From Hyposmocoma kahamanoa (Eukaryota > Arthropoda > Insecta > Lepidoptera > Cosmopterigidae), in contig NW_020653726.1 in assembly GCF_003589595.1 (NCBI RefSeq), forward strand, positions 14,192,525 to 14,256,524: a stretch of DNA of 64,000 nt, read 5' to 3'. The translations under genes and the position numbers were made by a program. The notes under the pieces were generated by a model. The model saw nothing but the letters and a program-made list of their open reading frames with translations. It did not search any database and had not been told where the DNA came from. This document shows positions 52,801 through 63,414 of this stretch, piece by piece (within the stretch, counting starts at the first letter, position 1; each line of letters starts with the position of its first letter).

Positions 52801-55800
52801 TGAGTAATATCCAAAATTTTAATAATAAACGCTCGTATATATTTAATATAGACATTCGTAGAGCATTAGTTTTCCTACTGTAAGAGGTAACAATAAGTTC
52901 ACAGATAACAAAACTGCTATAAATAAAGTAATAAAACTATCTTTTAATTGAATAATTGAAGTTGGTCAAATTTAATAAAAAGTTTAAATAAGTAAATGAA
53001 TAAAATTGACGATTTTTTCACATTTTATCAAATTGACCAACTTCTGCTGTCTACATTTTTTCGTCCCTTACAATGAAATGATTCTTATATGAAACTGAGT
53101 CTGAGTTTTTTTAGTGCTGATCAGCACTAAAAAAATTTGATCAATTTTATTAATTTTTATGGATAACTCACACTTGACCAAATAATTGACTATGCCATTA
53201 TATTTTTATTCAATTAAAAGATAGTTTTATTACTTTATTTTGTATAAGTTTAATCATCTGTTAACTTATTGTTACCTCTTAGGGCGCGTTCCCACTATGT
53301 CGTGACGATAGATTGTCGTGCAGTTTACAGTGTCGTGGCTTGTATATTTAAATGAAGCTGTTCACATAGAGCACGACACGATTAACTGTCGTTCACGATT
53401 TTTTATCGTTACAACGACAAACTGTCGTCATAGTGGGAACAGCTAGAACGACAGTCGTCAGACGATAAAATAACGTCACGATAAAAACGTGACGACAGAT
53501 TGTCGCAGCTCCTATTATCGTCACGTTTATTTATCGCTGTCCGCACGTATTCTGCTCCCTGCCCTCCCCTCTCGTACCCGCGCCCTCTGCTCGCTTTGCA
53601 GTAGCGTTGGGTCGTAGCCAGAGATAGGCAAGCGCCCGGGTATTAACCCTAAGGGCTAAAATCGGGTTAAACCCCGAAATCGAAAATTATTTACGTCTAA
53701 ATATTTGTTGTGAATTGAGTTTTGTTCAAATTTAATTATATTATTACATATTATTACAAAATATTTGTTGCTTTATTATCAGGACAGTTCGATTTACCTT
53801 TCTATTGAATAGATTCGCTTGAAAAGTTCATTAATAAATTGATACAAAAAATCGTTAAATCGTACTTGAATCGATCTTCATTGCGAATCCACAGGATTGA
53901 CAGGTGGTGGGTATTATGTGAAGATGCCTCTTCTTCGTGTAATAAAAATATAGAAATTGGTTACAAGTTATTGTATATTATGTTGTTAGTGTTGGAATTG
54001 TACCAAATTCTGTATTCTTCGTTTCTGACCACGATTTTGGGCAGTAATGGGTTAAAACTCGGCGCTTCGGGTAAAACCCTGGTGACAACATGGACGGGTT
54101 GATTGGGTTTTAACCCACTGCCCATCTCTGGTCGTAGCACGTTTTGACAATACCTATATATATAATACATATAATAAAAGAAAGCAACTTCGTGTACCGT
54201 TTGACATAACCCTAATGGAATTCTTTTTAGTAGCCTCGGATGTACCCAAAACTTTCTTTTCTTTGTTTGCTTCCTCTTCCGCATTTTAAAAAGTTAAACA
54301 ACAACATTATTAAAATTTCGTCTTTATCCATTTCGAGCAAACACACACTACCGGCTTCCAAAAGAACATACAAGCGACTGCAGTGCATCAAACGATTCTG
54401 TCATGCAAACGACATGGAGGCTGTTGTGAAACGATAAATTTTCGTCACGATCTAGTGGGAACAGCTAGTCACGACAGTCGTTCAACGATGAAAAATCGTC
54501 CACGACGGATAGTCGTGATATGGAAACATTCTAGACACGACAGTCGTCCAACGATAATAAAACGTGACGACATAGTGGAAACGCGCCTTTTCAGTAGAAA
54601 AACTAAAGCCTCTCTACGAATGTCATATTAAATGTATGGGGCGAGCGTTTAATATTAAATTTTGGATATTTCTAGTTTTATTTAAAAAAGTTATTGATGT
54701 CGATTTATTAATTAAGTAACGTACTTTCGATATCAGTTTAAAGCTTTTTGATATCATAAATTTAGGGAATAATAGCCTGGGCACACTTAATGATTACAAC
54801 TGTATAGAACCGTACTTGGGCACCTCATAATTGACTGCAAAGAAAAAAATAAGATACTTACCAATTTCGTCGTTAGTAGTGGTTAACAAATTTAAATCCT
54901 CAACGTAACTGAAGCCTGTACCGACGGGGTTGTCAACGAACAGTACATTGAAGTCTTTAACCTAAAAAAATATTGTCAGTAAGTACTAATTATTATTGAT
55001 ACAACGATGAAACAGAAGAAAAATTCCTTTGTTCTGGTTGGATTCGAAAGAGCGGCTGTTTGCCAGACCGGGGTAAACCTAATCTTACCTAACCACTCTC
55101 TTAACTGAGCTACGGAACAAATCAGCAGACCTCACAAACTTCTCTAAGTGCCCGTTGCCGATCTTTGTTTAGATTTCAACGTTTTGTTTGGCTAGTTACA
55201 ACAAATGAGTTCACCACTAACTACACTAAGTATTAATAACTGTAAAAGTTATAAAGGCTAAAAACTTAAGGTTTCTTTTCCTCACTGACACTTAAAATCG
55301 AGAATCATAATAAATTGGGGAATTTGTGTGGTCTTGTAGAAACAGAAAAAAATAAATACGATTATTTATTAGTTAGATTTAATATACATTTAATATAATA
55401 GCAACAAACAAGAGCTTTAATTTTGTAGATAAGAATAAAGCTTAAGGGACAACATTATGGAATTGTCAACAATCAGTTTTTAAAAGTAATAAATAAACAA
55501 GAGTTTAGTTTGTAGATAAGAATAAAACTTAAGCGACAATGTTATAAAAAATTTCAACAATAAATTTTTAAAGGTAATAAATAATATTGTATGCACTATC
55601 TACATTATCAGTGAACAAACAAAAGGCATGTGGACATTTAAAGATTTATGCACTTCTTTTAAATGCACGATGAATCAAGTGTGCCAAATTTAGTTTACAC
55701 CTATTATGAAATTTATTATAGTTGCAATGAAAACCTTTTTAAGTCTTTTTTAACTTAATTAGGTTTAAAATATTTTTACCCATGTATAATTCCTTTCATT

Positions 55801-56009
55801 GAAGTCTTCGTCCAATGGTCCTAAAATTTGAAAGTTGCCTACTGCTGTGGAGGATCCCCCAGGGCCTCCTTGCAACCAAACAATCAGAGGCCTTTCTGTG
55901 TAGTGTTCCACATTAGCAAGAGTGAAGTACAGCCACCAGAACATGTGAGCTCCTTGTCGAACCTCTACATAGCCAAAGTTTTGGGGGAATCTGTCCCCCT
56001 CTACTTGAC
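46801..56009 (-). CDS. Serine carboxypeptidase (S10 family), catalytically intact, first exon not found
   Basis: Exons: 56009-55780, 54961-54862, 52392-52262, 50191-49870, 49088-48906, 48728-48651, 47117-46963 and 46863-46801. The phases agree throughout. The reading starts in phase 1, so a 5' exon with a signal peptide or anchor must lie upstream and is not identified. Motifs: IVWLQGGPGGSSTAVG (oxyanion loop), VLFVDNPVGTGFSYV, PLYIYGQSYGGKMAID (nucleophile Ser), TKYNGNLDLIC (Asp) and WINVAGHSVPRDNPAG (His). These are the S10 triad, and the enzyme should release C-terminal residues from peptides in a lysosomal or secreted setting. The donor at 48905 (GTTAGT) is weak. Minus AATAAA at 46784-46789. 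Introns hold a mariner, a SINE, and a nest of DNA transposons. Confidence 0.92.
47315..48606 (+). mobile_element. Mariner element in a carboxypeptidase intron
   Basis: The inverted ends share aggcgcattataagtttcc (right complement), against agggcgcactataagtttcc (left). They are flanked by TA at 47313-47314 and 48607-48608. The transposase region is degraded. Confidence 0.87.
47538..48540 (+). pseudogene. Mariner transposase (DD34D type), degraded
   Basis: The helix-turn-helix region reads TTIYSWFAEFKRGRVNFSDE, then GRPSTAVNNKNIDAVRRMI. The first catalytic Asp is in VTGDETWIYSYDPKTKQQS. The second motif reads HHGNASSHTA (Asp to Gly) and the third LDLAPCGFYLFP (Asp to Gly). Stop codons and frame changes occur at about 47865, 48019, 48078 and 48376. 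The protein cannot be active. Confidence 0.9.
50192..51950. other. Carboxypeptidase intron sequence without recognisable content
   Basis: AT-rich, with a TATA-type palindromic microsatellite at about 50493-50525 (catatgtatatacatatata). No coding segment or repeat family was identified. Confidence 0.4.
51960..52190 (+). mobile_element. tRNA-derived SINE-like repeat, family S3, copy 2
   Basis: It starts with a partial tRNA-like head (gccgtgggtttgaatccggg, B-box) and ends cagcagtaggacgtaatggg, then ttgatgatcatgat. It matches the inverted copy at 14155-14465. Confidence 0.75.
52773..52802. mobile_element. 30-bp element made only of two family M2 terminal repeats
   Basis: The sequence consists of cattgacttacaa and its near complement ttgtaagccaatg separated by four bases. 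The same ends bound the MITE at 6884-7111. The perfect 8-bp flanks agtaatat at 52765-52772 and 52803-52810 are a target duplication. The opposite arm of the host transposon has the corresponding site uninterrupted. Confidence 0.92.
52881..53281. mobile_element. Foldback MITE nested in the long-TIR transposon
   Basis: The ends are inverted repeats of at least 75 bp: taagaggtaacaataagtt at both ends, then aataaagtaataaaactat and cttttaattgaataa. At its centre, 53106-53135 is a perfect 30-bp palindrome (half-site tttttttagtgctga). Confidence 0.9.
53282..54587. mobile_element. MITE with repeated subterminal motifs, split by an hAT MITE
   Basis: The ends gggcgcgttcccactatgtc and (complement) ggcgcgtttccactatgtcg are inverted. 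Both arms are crowded with variants of cgacagtcgt and tcgtgacgat in both orientations, such as transposases bind. It is interrupted by the hAT element at 53619-54130. Confidence 0.85.
53619..54130. mobile_element. hAT-type MITE with perfect 8-bp target duplication
   Basis: The ends cagagataggcaagcg and (complement) cagagatgggcagtg are typical hAT termini. The flanks gtcgtagc at 53611-53618 and 54131-54138 are identical. It is 512 bp and non-coding. Confidence 0.92.
55010..55215 (-). mobile_element. tRNA-derived SINE-like repeat, family S2, copy 3
   Basis: The minus strand has ccgtagctcagttaagagag (A-box region) and ctttcgaatcc (B-box). It is flanked by the same body as the copies at 23815 and 34790. 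It lies in an intron of the active carboxypeptidase gene. Confidence 0.7.
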
Positions 56010-56115
56010 CTGAAACAAATGGAAAAAAAACCTTTGAGCTTTAATTAAGATAATATACAGGTAAGGTAAAAAAGACAACAAAAGCTTAACTACTAGAAAG
56101 TAAAACTAGGATTTT

Positions 56116-56325
56116 TAAATTATATGAGTAAAATCCTCGGCAAGATGCCCAAGATGCTGGCAGCTTTCCCCCTTTGTATTGCTATGCTAATGCGTTGGGC
56201 AAGGTAGCTGCCGGCCCTTGGGTTTCCCAGACAGTCTATTAAACTTTTCGATAAAATTTTGTACAGATGAAGTGCACTGGGACCCCACGGGCCAAGGGTT
56301 TCGACTCCAAAAGCTGAGCTCAATT
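56116..56325 (-). repeat. LINE 3'-end-like repeat Z1, copy 1 (inverted)
   Basis: The minus strand shares blocks with 63415-63605: gtcgaaacccttgg, actgtctgggaaaccc, ggcagctaccttgcc and ccagcatcttgggca. It is probably the 3' segment of a CR1-like LINE. The clade is uncertain. Confidence 0.7.
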
Positions 56326-56884
56326 TTATGAATACTATAATGTATTCGTATCACATCGTCAACACCTACAACACGCTCGTTTTTGAAAATGGAACTACAA
56401 ATATTACGATGTTGTGGTTTCGTTTACAGAATGGAGAAATGTAAATTTCTCGACTATCTCACCACAAGAAGTGTTGTTAGAACTCATCGCCATATTTATT
56501 TATTCCTTTGTACCTATTCATATATATTATAGGAGTCGTTTACTCAGCGACACGGAATTGCATTAAACCGTTCAGAAAAGGGCATAATCTTGACCGGCTA
56601 ATACAAAATATTGAGTTAGACGACTCATAACAAAAGATATACCCACAACAGTTAAATATAGAGTATTTAAGGCTCATGTCGACCTTTTTCGCCGCCGCTG
56701 TCACACGTTACTTTTTAATTTGAGGCTCTAACGGCTCGTGTGCACAGAGACAATGGCGGGAGGCATTTTTCTGTTTCTTATTCAGATTCTTGCTGATATC
56801 TATAAACTTCTTATTCTTCCCATTGAACCTCTATCCAACCGCTACGATAATGCCGAGTGTAGGTTTCAATGCACTTTTTTTAAT
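56326..56884. other. Intergenic, no gene seen
   Basis: No coding frame or repeat recognised. The missing first exon of the carboxypeptidase gene could lie here or further upstream, but no signal-peptide reading with a phase-1 donor was found. Confidence 0.35.
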
Positions 56885-57175
56885 AACACCAAGTGACGGG
56901 ATGAACAAGTCGTGCGCCTGCTGGTTAGCGACACGCCTGTCCATAATATTGCAGTGTGACTCAAAACCTCAAATCACAAAGACTTCAGGTTGCGTACTGC
57001 GCCCGTCACCCTGTGACATTAGTTGACAAGTTTTATGTGCCTGTAATTTCACCAGCACCCTTAACTTTCGAAACCGGAACGCAGTAATGCTCACATTACG
57101 GCTTGGTGCAGAAATAGGTAAGGTGGCAGTATCTCTCTGAACGAATTCTTTCAGAAAGAGCTCTACTCGTACTAA
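56885..57175 (-). repeat. Dispersed repeat D1, inverted copy
   Basis: The minus strand has gagctctttctgaaagaatt, atactgccaccttacctatt, gcgttccggtttcg, gtgaaattacaggcaca and gctaaccagcaggcgcacg. This is the full span of the family. Confidence 0.83.
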
Positions 57176-58135
57176 AACTCTCCATTCCCTCCATTCACTC
57201 AATTCCTTCTGATCTTGTGTCTTCCTCATTCAATTTTTCTCTGTTTTTTTCTAACAAGATCGTCCTACCAGAGCATCTGCAACCTTCCTACGCTCCAGTA
57301 CCCTTCTTTGTGTCTCCACTCATGTACCTTTCTACCTCATCTATGGTTTTGTGGCCTGCGCATTTCCACTTTCTGGTGGCCTTGGCTATGCCAAAAAGAT
57401 TCGTTCTTCTCGGTAGCTATGTATTCCTGAACCGATTTCGGAGAGAGATAACCAACCCTTTCCATAGCTCTCTATGTGATCCGTAGTTTTTGCACTATCT
57501 TGGCACCGTCAATGACTCCGTCCGTAGACCATGACTGGGAGGACGCATTGCCTAAAATCCTACGTCTACGGCTGATGGGTATATTGGTACCCTTGACCGC
57601 TTCCGACAATTTGCCAAAGGCACCCTAGCTTGAGCGAATGTGGTCAATCTCGCTATATTATCCGGATATATTAAGTCTGTTCCAGTTGCATGTAGAGATG
57701 CTGTTAACTTGGAGTGTTTGATGGTGAGAGGGGAATGATACCTAGAGGTAGATGTTCTAAACGGTGGTCGGATCAGATTTCCGAACAACTGGACCTACCT
57801 GTAAGCGTCGCACACCGCCAGGCGACTGGGTGTAACCGATGGAGATTGATAATTGGCAGGATGAAGTGGAATCCCGATCATCAGCAGTGAGGAAGCGATT
57901 AAGAAGGAGAAGAAGGTCTGTCCCAAGTAGATGTGATCTATGCACATTGTAGTTTTATCTATGAACTAGAACTAGTTAATCGTATAACCTGTGTATAAGT
58001 AATAAGAATTTTCTTGTACAACTTTCGAAATAATTACAAAAAATTAGTCCTACTTTGCAGCTAGAGTAATGAATGGGTAAAAGTCGAGCACATAACGCGC
58101 AAATGTCTGCTATGTTAAGTTAATCATATTGTTCT
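57176..58135. other. Intergenic, unassigned
   Basis: It contains open frames on both strands (for example plus 57215-57486, minus 57552-57945) whose residues I cannot assign. A decayed repeat is possible because the base composition is less AT-rich than its surroundings. Confidence 0.35.
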
Positions 58136-59000
58136 CCCCCCGAAAGGCGTTCCCGCCTTGTCGTGGCGGTGGGGCTTTAGTAGCCGTGGTCGATTTCATC
58201 CCACGGTGAAGCTAAAAGGAAACCCACGAGACTGGCCGATGGTGGTAGGCTGGTCGGAGGAGGAGGGCGTTCCGCGCGGGGTCGTCTGGTCAGCGAGACC
58301 GCGCGGATCCACCCTGGGAAGAGGGTCGCGCGGGGAGAGACGTGTCGGTGTGTCGTTGCCGCTCGTCCTGTCCTCCGCGACTCTGGCGGGGCTGCACCGC
58401 TTAGGGAGATGTAGAGGCGGATGGGCCGCGGGGGAAGAGACATGTCGGTGTGTCGTTGCCGCTCGTCCTATCCTCCGCGGCCGAGTTTGGGCGGTTTGCC
58501 TGTGGTGGGCGCTTCAAGGGACTCTCCTTGGAGAGTCCACGCGGATGCGCGTTAGGTGTTGCGGCGGAGCCTGCCATCAGATCCGCCGCAGGGGCTGGGG
58601 GAGCAGCCACTGAACTTCACGGTTGAGTGGATACTGTCCTGGCCCCCTATGGCCCCTGGGTAGCAGACTCGGGGGAGTTCGTTGCCCAGTGTAGAGCTCG
58701 ATGGAAGGCTCGTCTGGTATTCGGCGAGCCTCACATTCGGAGTCGGGGGACCGATGTGTCTCCCTTCTCGGGGAGGGGCTGCGCAGTGCGCGGCCAGCCA
58801 ATGGTAGGGCCGCGGACGAAGAGTGCAATAGCGTACCCGTACGCCCTACTTACAGCGGAGAGGAGGAACACTACGGGGGTATAGTGCAGTCGGGCTGCTC
58901 CATTGCAGGGTTCAGTCCAGTCCCACATAACCCCGGCTCTACCCCCGCGGCGGGGCCGGGGTATCTGTAAGCAGATTCCCCCGGATTAGCAAAAAAATCC
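58136..59000 (+). mobile_element. GC-rich short retroelement, apparently complete, with 9-bp target duplication
   Basis: An 865-bp GC-rich block in AT-rich DNA. The flanks tattgttct at 58127-58135 and 59001-59009 are identical. The 5' end folds strongly (aaggcg ttcc cgcctt, enclosed by cccc and gggg). The 3' end is cccacataacccc, a GC hairpin, ggtatct, gattccccc and a run of seven A. This tail plan matches the elements at 8124-8520 and 37852-38124. It has an internal tandem duplication of about 99 bp (58337 onward and 58436 onward). No reverse transcriptase is encoded, so it is a SINE-like or internally deleted non-autonomous LINE. Confidence 0.82.
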
Positions 59001-59009
59001 TATTGTTCT

Positions 59010-60920
59010 ACTTAGAATTACAGAATAATTCTAAGTAGAACTTAATACTTCTTATACTGTTCTAACTATCTTTATTTTAGCAAATATAACCTAAATGTTG
59101 TAATATTTTTCTTTACAAATAATATAATTATAAATATGAAATTATACGTAGCAGAAAATTCAAAGAAACACATGAAATCTCAATACGCACTTAACCTGAA
59201 CTAATGCCTAATGCTTTAACTTAAAAGAGACTCGTACCCATCAGTGGGATGCGTATTCAGAATTACATACAGTTATTCGCTCATATTATCCCTTATTCTA
59301 AGTTTTCAATTTCAACAACAAGATATGGAATGATACATGTAAATAAATCGAGCAGGTACATTACCGGTGACAGAATGGCTCGAAGCTATTAGAAATAATA
59401 TGAAAGGGAGTAACATTTTGTATTGCACTGAAAACTTAACACACAATAATAAAATGTAAAATGCTTATAATTTTTATTAATAATCTGTAATCGCAGTCGA
59501 TATGACTTATCAACTCGGTAAGTGAAGATTAAAGTATTAATGTTATTTCAAAAGGACTCAATACATTTTTGGTTTAATTATTGTGAAGTAGATTTATTAC
59601 TCTTGCTATTACTTGCACTCGCTTGTTACCCTTGCTCTCGCTGCCTTGGGTTGGCTGGGATCTCTTTTAGAGATAAGTCAATCTTTGTTCGCTTAATTAC
59701 AGGATAAAAATTTGTTTAGTATTTGCATTATAGAATATCCTACATGTAGGTACAGGAAGCATTATGCGTTATTTTTTTAATTTATATATATACTTTTATA
59801 TAAATAATACAATACATAATTTCATAATAAATCATATGATGTTTGTTAATTTTTAACTCACTTTAATACACTTTAATTATTTAAAAAAAAATGGCGGGTG
59901 TTTGTAGTTACAATTTTTACACCAATTGTTTTGTTATGTTTTCTATCATTTTGAGTTGTAAATTTTTTCGTCCTTCAGGACAGGTTAAGGCGTATAATTT
60001 GGCTATACTGCCAGACTGTAGTTTTTCTTCAATACTTTAGTTCTCTGACATTTTTTCGTAAGTATTCGTCAATAGTTTAATTTTTTGTCATTTTTCAGTC
60101 TCTACATAGTTTAACGTACTTTTTTATTTCATTTATTTCACGACCATGACTTAAATCCAAGTCCTTGAGTTGAAATATTATAGATAAAAAAACATAGAAA
60201 GTAATACACTCACCGGCAGATGTAGCGGACCATTAGCAAAAACCCCCAAATGATGCAGTATTTTTTCTAAAGTATGGTCATTTATTTTACGTTTTATTTT
60301 ATGTCTAATTTGAAAATAAAAAATTAGTTTACCGTCCATTTTTTCATTAATTTGTTTTCATATCCTAATATAACAAGTTTGTTGACATTGCATTCTTGTA
60401 AATTTCGTAAAGTTTAATTGGAAAATATATTTTCCCCTCACTAGCTCGGAAAGGTTTTCTTTCTCATTAGATATCTGTGCGCAAAAGTGGCAAAAGCTTT
60501 TAGGTTTTAGAAATTCGAACTTGACGATGGACGGTGGTGCACCTAACTTTTTCTTTATTATTATTTATTAAATTTTGACTTAATCCATGTTAAACAGCAG
60601 CTTTGTCATTGTCACAAAATCTTAAAATTTTTTTTTTGATTGAATAATACATTTTTTTTAATTTCCATGTTTTTCGATAAAGGTTGAGTAAGGCTGTTGT
60701 ATGTATGTACTACGTCGGTGTGTAACATTCTTATTCGCGACCCACTTAAATGTCGAAATGATCGGGCGAAGTACATCAGTAGCAAATTAGCAAATTCTTT
60801 AGACAATATCCTTAGGTGTATCGTATATTTTTTGTAAGACGAGTTATTTAATAGTAACTACCTAAATCATTTGATCTAACAAACAGTATTTCCCGCTTCT
60901 CTTGCGATGACTCGCCTTAA
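59010..60920. other. Intergenic, AT-rich, no gene seen
   Basis: No supported coding segment. A plus-strand frame at 59522-59707 has a Leu run but no further gene context. A minus-strand segment near 60290-60233 ends at a good GTGAGT donor but does not fit the carboxypeptidase reading frame. Confidence 0.35.
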
Positions 60921-60921
60921 G

Positions 60922-61038
60922 TCAAGATGGCGTATAAAACATATACAGATATATATGTTTTATACGCCATCTTGATCATATATGTGTTATACATACATAT
61001 ATATCGTATAGTACGATATATATGGAGGTATAACACAT
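60922..61038. repeat. Two adjacent hairpins, one with 24-bp perfect arms
   Basis: Hairpin 1 has arms at 60922-60945 (tcaagatggcgtataaaaca and on) and 60952-60975 and a six-base loop cagata, with no mismatch. Hairpin 2 (about 60985-61038) pairs gtgttatacatacatata with the complement of tatggaggtataacac, with few mismatches. Confidence 0.88.
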
Positions 61039-62020
61039 GTCTTATTGTTACAAATAAAAGAATATTACCTGCGTATACTAAGCCCGATAACAGCTCAAGA
61101 TATGCACTAAGTAGAATGTTGTGATTGTAATCATTGTAGAGGATAATAATATATGAAGGTACATACAGTAAACTACGTATAGCTGAACAAATCGCAAATT
61201 TATTCGTCAAATTTGAATTAAAATTTAAAGCAATAAAATCTAATATTTTTGACGCAATCACTGAAAGCACACTTGATCAGGAGGAACAATTTATGACAAT
61301 TTATAACTTATAATTGCAACTAATATTTATATATAATAAATAATATTATTTAGAATTAAAAGGTTTATTTAATTGGCAAGCACTTTATGATCATAGCACA
61401 GATAAAAGACCAGGCACAGTCTATGTCTTTCTACTTTACTTTTGATTATAGTGCCCCTCCCTATCAACCATTTGGTTATACGAGAAGTTATACTGCATTA
61501 AGTTGTGCAAGCAATAAAATATATGAGATAAGATGAAATCATAATTATTCAGTGTTAATAGATGAAACCTAACTAAAAGGCCCCAAAAAGTCGCTAAATT
61601 TTGACGGTCTTTTTAGCTTGGCAAAGTTGCTAAGCTGGCAATACTGTGTATGAAAATTAGTAGTGGCGCGGTTGCAGCACCACTGTGGTGCTTCTTTAAG
61701 CGCCTTATTCGAAGGCGACCCAATACTAGCGTACAACATTTGTTAGCAAATTGATTAGATAATATACTCGTAACTAAATAATTTATCATTACTACCGGAT
61801 ATTAAAAATGTAATGAAATAAAAAAATGAAATATTATATATTATATATATTTTATCAGCATTATATATTTGGTCAGCTTAATATATTCCCTTAGAACTTC
61901 AAACATATGTGTATACAATTTAAATGCGTCGGGACTCTGTCTACTTATGTTCACGGAAGTTACATTCAATTATTTGAACAGGTAGAGAATGGAGAACAAC
62001 CAAATTTAATGCAAAAGAAA

Positions 62021-62686
62021 TAGGGGTGTCCACTTAGAAAATACATCAATGTCTTCATTATCTTCGAAACTTTGCATCGATGTTTTTCGAAGCATCGCTT
62101 AAAACATTGATCTTTTTTCAACATCGAAAACTTTTTGTTTTTCTTAGCTTAACAGTGAAAGCAGAGTAACACTCTACCAATAGAGGAGTGCTATCGCTGT
62201 AGTGACGTGTTTAATTTTATGATACTGTGTGTTGTTTAGTACTACTGGTCAAGAGAAGCCAGGAACTTAAAGAAAATAGTACTGCATCGGTAAGATTACA
62301 TACATTTACTAATACAACAGGTGAAAAAAAAAAACTGCAAATTAGTAGAAATGTTTTACGCAAGAATAGTTCCTTGTAGGAATGTTTTTTTGCGATTAGG
62401 TAAACTGTCTAAAATAGACAAATAAGTTTGATACATATTTAATTATTCATGCACAGAAGAAAGAAATAAGCTAAATACACATAAAACGAACACTAAATGA
62501 CTTACAATATCAAATTGAAATACAGAGGCACGCCAGAGTTTGTGTTGTCTATGATTCGAAGTTTTTATTACAAAATATCGATGCATCGAATACAATTTTT
62601 TTTTGTCAAAACATCGAATCAATAAGATGTATCGTACGATAAACATCGAATGAATTCGATACATCGATGTTCAACGAATATCCCTA
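62021..62686. mobile_element. hAT-type MITE with perfect 8-bp target duplication
   Basis: The ends are taggggtgtcc and (complement) tagggatattcg, typical of one hAT group. The flanks aaaagaaa at 62013-62020 and 62687-62694 are identical. Both subterminal regions carry many copies of catcgatg and catcgaa. It is 666 bp and non-coding. Confidence 0.9.
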
Positions 62687-63099
62687 AAAAGAAATCCAGT
62701 CGCGGCACTAATGTAAAATATTTCAAATTTTAGTTTCAACTTATGAAACTATTTTTTTGGATTTAAATCGTGTATATTTGTTTTTGCCAACCAATCAACG
62801 TTTCGGGCCCTTTACAGGTCCCATGATCACGGGTGACTAAGATGGTAAAGTCATCGATTCGTTACGTCAAATATTAACCAACTTATTTTCCACTGTAGTT
62901 ACAAAAGTAATTAATTAAATACCTTATGTTTAAATTTTCCAAAGAACATTCCAATTTACGCTACATAAATGATTTTATTTTATTTTACAACACGAGTTTT
63001 TATTAAACTAAATTAATTATTAATTAATAATGGATTACTGTATACTCATTTTTTTTTTCATTTTTCATTTTTTTCATTATGGATACTCATTTTTATAGT

Positions 63100-63400
63100 T
63101 TGGGCCGGGCACTGGTGGGGACGCTACGTGTGTAGACACTTGCCCCATCCCATCTCCAGCACACGAACAAGAGGGCTGGCTCCGCAGCTTTTTTTGTATT
63201 TAAAATGCAAGTGCGCATTTAGCCTACATCTCACCTGATGGAAAGTGACGATGAGGTCGACGATGGCGCGTGCACATCTAAATAATGCCTATTCACTCTC
63301 GCCTTGAAAAGGTTCAAGTTATAACTGAGAGTTATAACTTGAAGTTATAGCTGAGCTAGCGGAAAGACTAAAGAGTGATAAGTACGAGTACTTCGGCTCC
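63100..63400 (+). repeat. Probable LINE 3' UTR-like repeat
   Basis: The wording gcaagtgcgcatttagccta, catctcacctgatggaaagt and gatgaggtcgacgatggcg is of a type seen at LINE 3' regions of moths and butterflies. There is no second copy in the window, so the call rests on resemblance only. Confidence 0.4.
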
Positions 63401-63414
63401 CATTATGTACACCG

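Larger units (their letters stand above)
52633..54802. mobile_element. DNA transposon with long inverted ends hosting four nested insertions
   Basis: The ends are inverted repeats of about 250 bp. The left starts cagggtgtaatcgttaagtg and the right complement starts cagttgtaatcattaagtg. They share aaagctttaaactgatatcg, gaaagtacgttactt and gacattcgtagag. Candidate TA duplications lie at 52631-52632 and 54803-54804. The element fills most of an intron of the active carboxypeptidase gene. No transposase reading was found. Confidence 0.85.

Noticed and set aside
58158..58970. Protein-coding genes in overlapping GC-rich frames
   Set aside because: Long frames occur on both strands simply because the element is GC-rich and lacks stops; none resembles a protein, and the block is a retroelement with target duplication.
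59522..59707. Plus-strand frame with Leu-rich stretch as a signal peptide gene
   Set aside because: No downstream exon or homologue; the Leu run is repeat-like sequence and the frame ends at once.
60233..60290. Minus-strand segment reading VFANGPLHLP before GTGAGT as the missing carboxypeptidase exon
   Set aside because: The wording suits S10 N-termini, but the phase does not match: joined to 56009 it gives a stop (GTC AAG TAG), and the in-phase frame has a stop nearby and no ATG.
60922..61270. Overlapping frames on both strands near 61 kb as genes
   Set aside because: They are by-products of perfect hairpins and AT-rich sequence, with no codon pattern or family match.
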